Shown piece after piece: positions 7,194-10,020 of a DNA stretch of 10,020 nt. This DNA is from Actinomycetota bacterium (GTDB taxonomy: Bacteria; Actinomycetota; Actinomycetes; Streptosporangiales; Streptosporangiaceae): NCBI GenBank assembly GCA_003140115.1, contig PLIQ01000624.1, positions 15,386 to 25,405 of the forward strand, read 5' to 3'. The position numbers and the translations under genes were made by a program. Under the pieces are notes generated by a model that ran no database searches, was not told where the DNA came from, and was given only the letters and a program-made list of their open reading frames with translations. Numbering within the stretch: position 1 is the stretch's first letter; every line of letters begins with the position of its first letter.

Positions 7194-8168
7194 ATGCGCG
7201 TCATTCAGATCGAGCAGCGGGGCGGGCCAGAGGTGCTGATCCTGGCCGAGCATCCGGCTCCGCAGCCCGGGCCAGGCCAGATTGTGGCCGAGATCGCCGC
7301 GGCCGGAGTGAACTACATGGACATTTACCAGCGGGAGGGCGTGGGCGGTTACCGTCCCCCGCTGCCGTTCGTCACCGGCGGAGAGGGCGCCGGGACCATC
7401 ATCGCCATCGGAGCGGACGTCACCGGGCTGGCCGTCGGCGACCGAGTGGCGTGGGCGGGCCCGGGCAGCTACGCCGAACAGGTCGTGCTGCCCGCCGACC
7501 GCGTGGTCCCGGTGCCGGACGGGATCAGTACCGAGCTTGCCGCGGCCGCGCTATTGCAGGGCATGACCGCGCACTACCTGGTCACCAGCACGTATCCAGT
7601 GCGGGCCGGGGACGTGACCGTGGTGCATGCGGCGGCCGGCGGGGTCGGGCTGCTGCTCACCCAGATGATCAAGCGGAGCGGCGGCATCGTGGTCGCCACC
7701 TGCTCGGGCGGGCAGGACGGGGAGAAGACCGGCCTCGCGCGTTCGGCGGGCGCGGACCACGTCTCCGGCTACGACGGGTGCCGCGCTCTCGTCGATGAGG
7801 TCACCGATGGCGTCGGTGCGCACGTGGTGTACGACGGCGTCGGCCTGGCCACCTTCGACGACAGCCTGGCGTCGCTGCGGCCGCGCGGAATGCTAGTGGT
7901 ATACGGAGCCGCCAGCGGGCAGGTGCCCCCCTTCGACATCCAGCGGCTCAACAGCGGGGGGTCGCTGTTCGTCACCCGGCCCACCCTCGCGCACTACATC
8001 GCCAATACCGAGGAACTGCGGTGGCGGGCCCGTGAGGTCTTCGACTCGATCGAGCGCGGAGAGCTCGACGTGCGGATCGGCGGCCGTTACCCGCTGGCCG
8101 ACGCCGCCCGGGCCCAGCAGGACCTGGCCGCCCGGCGGACCATGGGCAAGCTGCTGCTCATCCCGTAG
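7194..8168 (+). CDS. NADPH:quinone oxidoreductase (QOR-type zinc-independent MDR family)
   Basis: A 324-residue cytoplasmic medium-chain reductase of the quinone oxidoreductase class, which moves electrons from NADPH to quinones or other enone-like acceptors. The N-terminal GroES-like catalytic domain has GVNYMDIYQREG (residues 38-49) and the hallmark GGEGAGTI (62-69). The Rossmann NADPH-binding loop is VVHAAAGGVGLLLTQM (143-158), very close to the AAAGGVGL of Escherichia coli Qor. The cysteine and histidine ligands of zinc-dependent alcohol dehydrogenases are absent. The block GSLFVTRPTLAHYI, followed by the C-terminal GKLLLIP, also matches QOR closely, and the length (about 325) is typical. 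The physiological substrate is unknown. It probably shares an mRNA with the preceding membrane protein, 21 bases upstream; I see no functional link between the two. Confidence 0.93.
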   Translation: MRVIQIEQRGGPEVLILAEHPAPQPGPGQIVAEIAAAGVNYMDIYQREGVGGYRPPLPFVTGGEGAGTIIAIGADVTGLAVGDRVAWAGPGSYAEQVVLPADRVVPVPDGISTELAAAALLQGMTAHYLVTSTYPVRAGDVTVVHAAAGGVGLLLTQMIKRSGGIVVATCSGGQDGEKTGLARSAGADHVSGYDGCRALVDEVTDGVGAHVVYDGVGLATFDDSLASLRPRGMLVVYGAASGQVPPFDIQRLNSGGSLFVTRPTLAHYIANTEELRWRAREVFDSIERGELDVRIGGRYPLADAARAQQDLAARRTMGKLLLIP

Positions 8169-8225
8169 GGCTCGGGAAAAGTAGGGTGGGACAGTGCAGT
8201 GGGGTGATCGGGCGCGCGCACGATG

Positions 8226-8275
8226 GTTCGTTCGGTTAAAGGACTATTTTCACTTTCAGATAGCTTTACTTGCTG
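8226..8275 (+). promoter_or_regulatory. AT-rich promoter/operator block before the MFS gene
   Basis: The 50 bases before the MFS gene are strikingly AT-rich for this genome. They hold CTTTCA (8253-8258) and CTTTAC (8264-8269) spaced 11 bases, one DNA turn, and a CTAT/ATAG pair (8244-8247 and 8260-8263). TTTACT at 8265-8270 could act as a -10 box giving a start at about 8276, the ATG itself. No ribosome-binding site precedes the ATG, so a leaderless mRNA is likely. The rest of the gap (8169-8225) shows nothing clear. Confidence 0.45.
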
Positions 8276-9553
8276 ATGGCCGAACATCCCGCCGCCGGCC
8301 CACGCCGGTCCTACCAGACCACGCTGCTCGTCGTCGCCGTGACGGCGGCCGGGTTTAACCTGCGTGCCGCGATCACCAGCCTCCCTCCGCTGTTCCCGGA
8401 TTTGCAGGCGCGGCTGCACCTCTCGTCGGCCGTCCTGTCGCTGCTGGCCGCTACACCGGTGATCTTCTTCGGCGCCGCGGCTGCCTTCGCGGCCTGGCTG
8501 AACCGGCGGTTCGGCGAGGAAGTCGTCCTGCTGGCCGCCCTGGGGGTCCTCACTACGGGGCTGCTGCTGCGCGGCGCAGACCCCGCCATCATGCTGTTCC
8601 CGGGCACGGCGCTGGCTGCGGGCGCCATCGCCATCTTGAACGTACTGCTGTCCAGCATGATCAAGCGGCGCTCACCGGAACGGGCCGGGTTTCTGATCGG
8701 CATCTACCTGACCGCCCTGTGCGTGGGCGCCATCATCGCCTCGGTGCTCAGCGTGCCGCTCTACCATGCGTCGAGCGGTTCGGTGCGGCTCGCGCTCGGG
8801 CTGTGGGCGGCGCCGGCCGCGCTGGCCACGCTGTTGTGGCTACCCCAGCTCAGGTACCGCGCGGCCGGTGCAGGACGCGCGGTGCCCATCTCCGGGCCGA
8901 CGCCCGCGCCGGCCCGGGTCAAGGTGTATAAGCACGCGCTCGCCTGGCAGGTCATGGCGTTCATGGGACTCCAGAGCCTGATCTACTACGCGGCCCTGTC
9001 CTGGCTGCCGACCATCTTCCAGGACCGGGGCACGTCCGCGGTCACGGCCGGTAACCTGCTGGCCCTGATGGGTGTCGGTAACCTGGCCGCCGCGCTAGTC
9101 GTGCCCATGCTGGCGCACCGCGCGCCCGACCAGCGCGCCCTGGTGGTGCCAAGCATGACCGCGATGGGCGTTGGCCTGGCCGGATCGCTCTGGGCCCCGG
9201 TGGGCGGGGCCTGGCTCTGGGTCCTGGTCCTCGGCCTCGGTCAGGGGGCCTGCCTCGCGCTGGCCATCTTCTTCATGATGGCGCGGGCCCCGGATCCGGG
9301 CGCGGCGGCCTCGCTGTCTGCCTTTGCCCAGTCCGCCGGGTACCTGGTGGCCAGCGCCGGGCCGCTGGAGCTCGGCCTCCTGCACACGGCCACCGGCAGC
9401 TGGAATATCCCGCTGACGCTGCTGCTCGTGCTGTGCGGCTGCGGGCTCGTGGTCGGCATCTTCGCCGCCCGGCCGCTCGTCCTCACGCTGCGGGGGAACC
9501 AACCGAGCCCGACGCGCGTGTCGGAGACCGGGCCCGCGTCGCGAGCTATCTGA
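8276..9553 (+). CDS. MFS transporter, CynX/NimT (cyanate permease-like) family
   Basis: A 425-residue major facilitator superfamily membrane transporter with about twelve hydrophobic segments. The first helix and loop, VVAVTAAGFNLRAAITSLPP, are characteristic of the CynX/NimT group, where the N-x-R-x-x-x-x-x-x-P pattern is conserved, followed by LHLSSAVLSLLAATPVIFFG for helix 2. A central hydrophilic loop (RYRAAGAGRAVPISGPTPAP) separates the two six-helix halves, and the second half opens with ALAWQVMAFMGLQSLIYYA, also typical. The known members carry cyanate or 2-nitroimidazole; most actinobacterial paralogues have no known substrate, and no cyanase gene is seen here. Direction (import or efflux) cannot be read from the sequence. 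ATG 8276 is preferred over the in-frame TTG six bases upstream. The gene appears monocistronic with its own AT-rich promoter; the next gene, dxs, starts 69 bases downstream. Confidence 0.9.
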   Translation: MAEHPAAGPRRSYQTTLLVVAVTAAGFNLRAAITSLPPLFPDLQARLHLSSAVLSLLAATPVIFFGAAAAFAAWLNRRFGEEVVLLAALGVLTTGLLLRGADPAIMLFPGTALAAGAIAILNVLLSSMIKRRSPERAGFLIGIYLTALCVGAIIASVLSVPLYHASSGSVRLALGLWAAPAALATLLWLPQLRYRAAGAGRAVPISGPTPAPARVKVYKHALAWQVMAFMGLQSLIYYAALSWLPTIFQDRGTSAVTAGNLLALMGVGNLAAALVVPMLAHRAPDQRALVVPSMTAMGVGLAGSLWAPVGGAWLWVLVLGLGQGACLALAIFFMMARAPDPGAAASLSAFAQSAGYLVASAGPLELGLLHTATGSWNIPLTLLLVLCGCGLVVGIFAARPLVLTLRGNQPSPTRVSETGPASRAI

Positions 9554-9565
9554 ACACCGCGGCCG

Positions 9566-9571
9566 TAGACT
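9566..9571 (+). promoter_or_regulatory. Candidate -10 box for dxs
   Basis: TAGACT fits the actinobacterial TANNNT pattern and would start transcription near 9578, about 45 bases before the dxs start. The expected -35 region falls in the end of the MFS gene and is weak. An alternative -35-like TTGACC lies at 9583-9588, without a good -10 box after it. Confidence 0.3.
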
Positions 9572-9608
9572 CGGCTCATTCGTTGACCGCCAGGCCCGCA
9601 CAGCAGAC

Positions 9609-9614
9609 GAGGAG
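9609..9614 (+). promoter_or_regulatory. Shine-Dalgarno site deciding the dxs GTG start
   Basis: GAGGAG lies 8 bases before the GTG at 9623 and supports that codon as the start; the encoded MTLLE beginning is the usual Dxs N-terminus. Confidence 0.75.
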
Positions 9615-9622
9615 CAATCGAC

Positions 9623-10020
9623 GTGACCCTGCTGGAGTGCATAAACGGCCCTGAGGACCTGAAACAGCTGAGCCAGGATCAGCTCACCAGGCTGGCCGGG
9701 GAGATCCGCGATCTTCTCATCGAGACCACCACAAAGACAGGCGGCCATCTCGGGCCGAACCTGGGCGTGGTCGAGCTCACCATCGCCATCCATCGCGTCT
9801 TCGACTCGCCCAAGGACCGGATCATCTTCGATACCGGCCACCAGTCGTACGTGCACAAACTGCTCACCGGCCGGGTCGCTCAGTTCGGCACGCTGAAGCA
9901 ATATGGCGGCCTGACCGGCTACCCATGCCAGGCGGAGTCCGTGCACGACGTGGTCGAGAACTCGCACGCCTCCACCAGCCTGTCCTACGCCGACGGCCTG
10001 GCCAAGGCCTACAAGCTGCG
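9623..10020 (+). CDS. dxs: 1-deoxy-D-xylulose-5-phosphate synthase, 3'-truncated by window edge
   Basis: Dxs condenses pyruvate and glyceraldehyde 3-phosphate, using thiamine diphosphate and magnesium, in the first step of the MEP isoprenoid pathway in the cytoplasm. The first 132 residues are visible of a usual length of about 620-650. The thiamine-binding N-terminal domain begins after [31 protein letters not shown] (residues 40-53) contains His42, equivalent to the catalytic-site histidine of E. coli Dxs. [16 protein letters not shown] (69-84) and [17 protein letters not shown] (113-129) are classic family blocks. The magnesium-binding GDG motif lies beyond the edge. The start codon is GTG with a good ribosome-binding site. 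The frame is intact to base 10020. Some actinomycetes carry two dxs copies; the sequence alone does not say whether this is the only one. Confidence 0.96.
   Translation, partial: MTLLECINGPEDLKQLSQDQLTRLAGEIRDLLIETTTKTGGHLGPNLGVVELTIAIHRVFDSPKDRIIFDTGHQSYVHKLLTGRVAQFGTLKQYGGLTGYPCQAESVHDVVENSHASTSLSYADGLAKAYKL

Noticed and set aside
5786..7798. A 670-codon plus-strand open frame spanning the GT87-like and quinone oxidoreductase genes in another frame
   Set aside because: The product is an Arg/Gly/Pro/Ala-rich low-complexity string, typical of an out-of-frame reading of high-GC genes, while the real frames show clear families.
8161..8177. TCCCG...CGGGA stem at the quinone oxidoreductase stop as a terminator
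   Set aside because: The 5-bp stem with a 7-base loop is followed by A residues rather than a T-run, and such short stems are common by chance here.
8179..8220. Short repeats CAGTGCAGTG and GCGCGCGC in the gap before the MFS gene
   Set aside because: They are too short and too simple to support a function.
9095..9967. 290-codon minus-strand open frame across the MFS end and the dxs start
   Set aside because: It runs antisense to conserved Dxs and MFS motifs and has no family features; long antisense frames are expected at this GC content.

Overview
The window is very GC-rich, with codons that mostly end in G or C. Its gene families (a mycothiol-type DinB/MDMPI protein, an actinobacterial aconitase, a PrmC-related methyltransferase, a GT-C membrane glycosyltransferase) point to a high-GC actinomycete. 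A filamentous soil lineage such as Streptosporangiales or a relative is my guess; no rRNA or other marker settles it. It looks like ordinary chromosome: I see no integrase, transposase, CRISPR array, tRNA or phage gene.

Layout: (1) 1-1932, the 3' two thirds of aconitase (acnA), cut by the left edge. (2) 1976-3299, a tight pair of a RibD-C/DHFR-fold reductase and a PrmC-related methyltransferase that overlap by 8 bases. (3) 3300-3483, a short gap between converging genes holding an 11-bp direct repeat and a bulged hairpin. (4) 3484-4257 (minus), a maleylpyruvate-isomerase-like DinB protein, divergent from (5) a TetR regulator at 4356-5111, which is followed by a DoxX-type membrane protein at 5153-5764 ending in a tandem-repeat tail. 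(6) 5841-7172, a multispanning GT87-like membrane protein, followed after 21 bases by a QOR-type quinone oxidoreductase (7194-8168). (7) 8276-9553, a CynX/NimT-like MFS transporter preceded by an unusually AT-rich promoter block. (8) 9623 to the right edge, the start of dxs, the first enzyme of the MEP isoprenoid pathway.

Functionally this is central metabolism at both ends (TCA cycle, isoprenoid precursors) with accessory redox, transport and regulatory genes between. The MDMPI/TetR/DoxX group could form a small thiol- or redox-related regulon, and the GT87-like/QOR pair is probably one transcript; both are inferences from spacing. I did not find a convincing new biological system. The signals most worth a second look are the repeat/hairpin element at 3345-3412, the inverted repeats between the divergent MDMPI and TetR genes, and the AT-rich block before the MFS gene. 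Several starts are better placed inside the longest open frame: 4257, 5153, 5841 and 8276.
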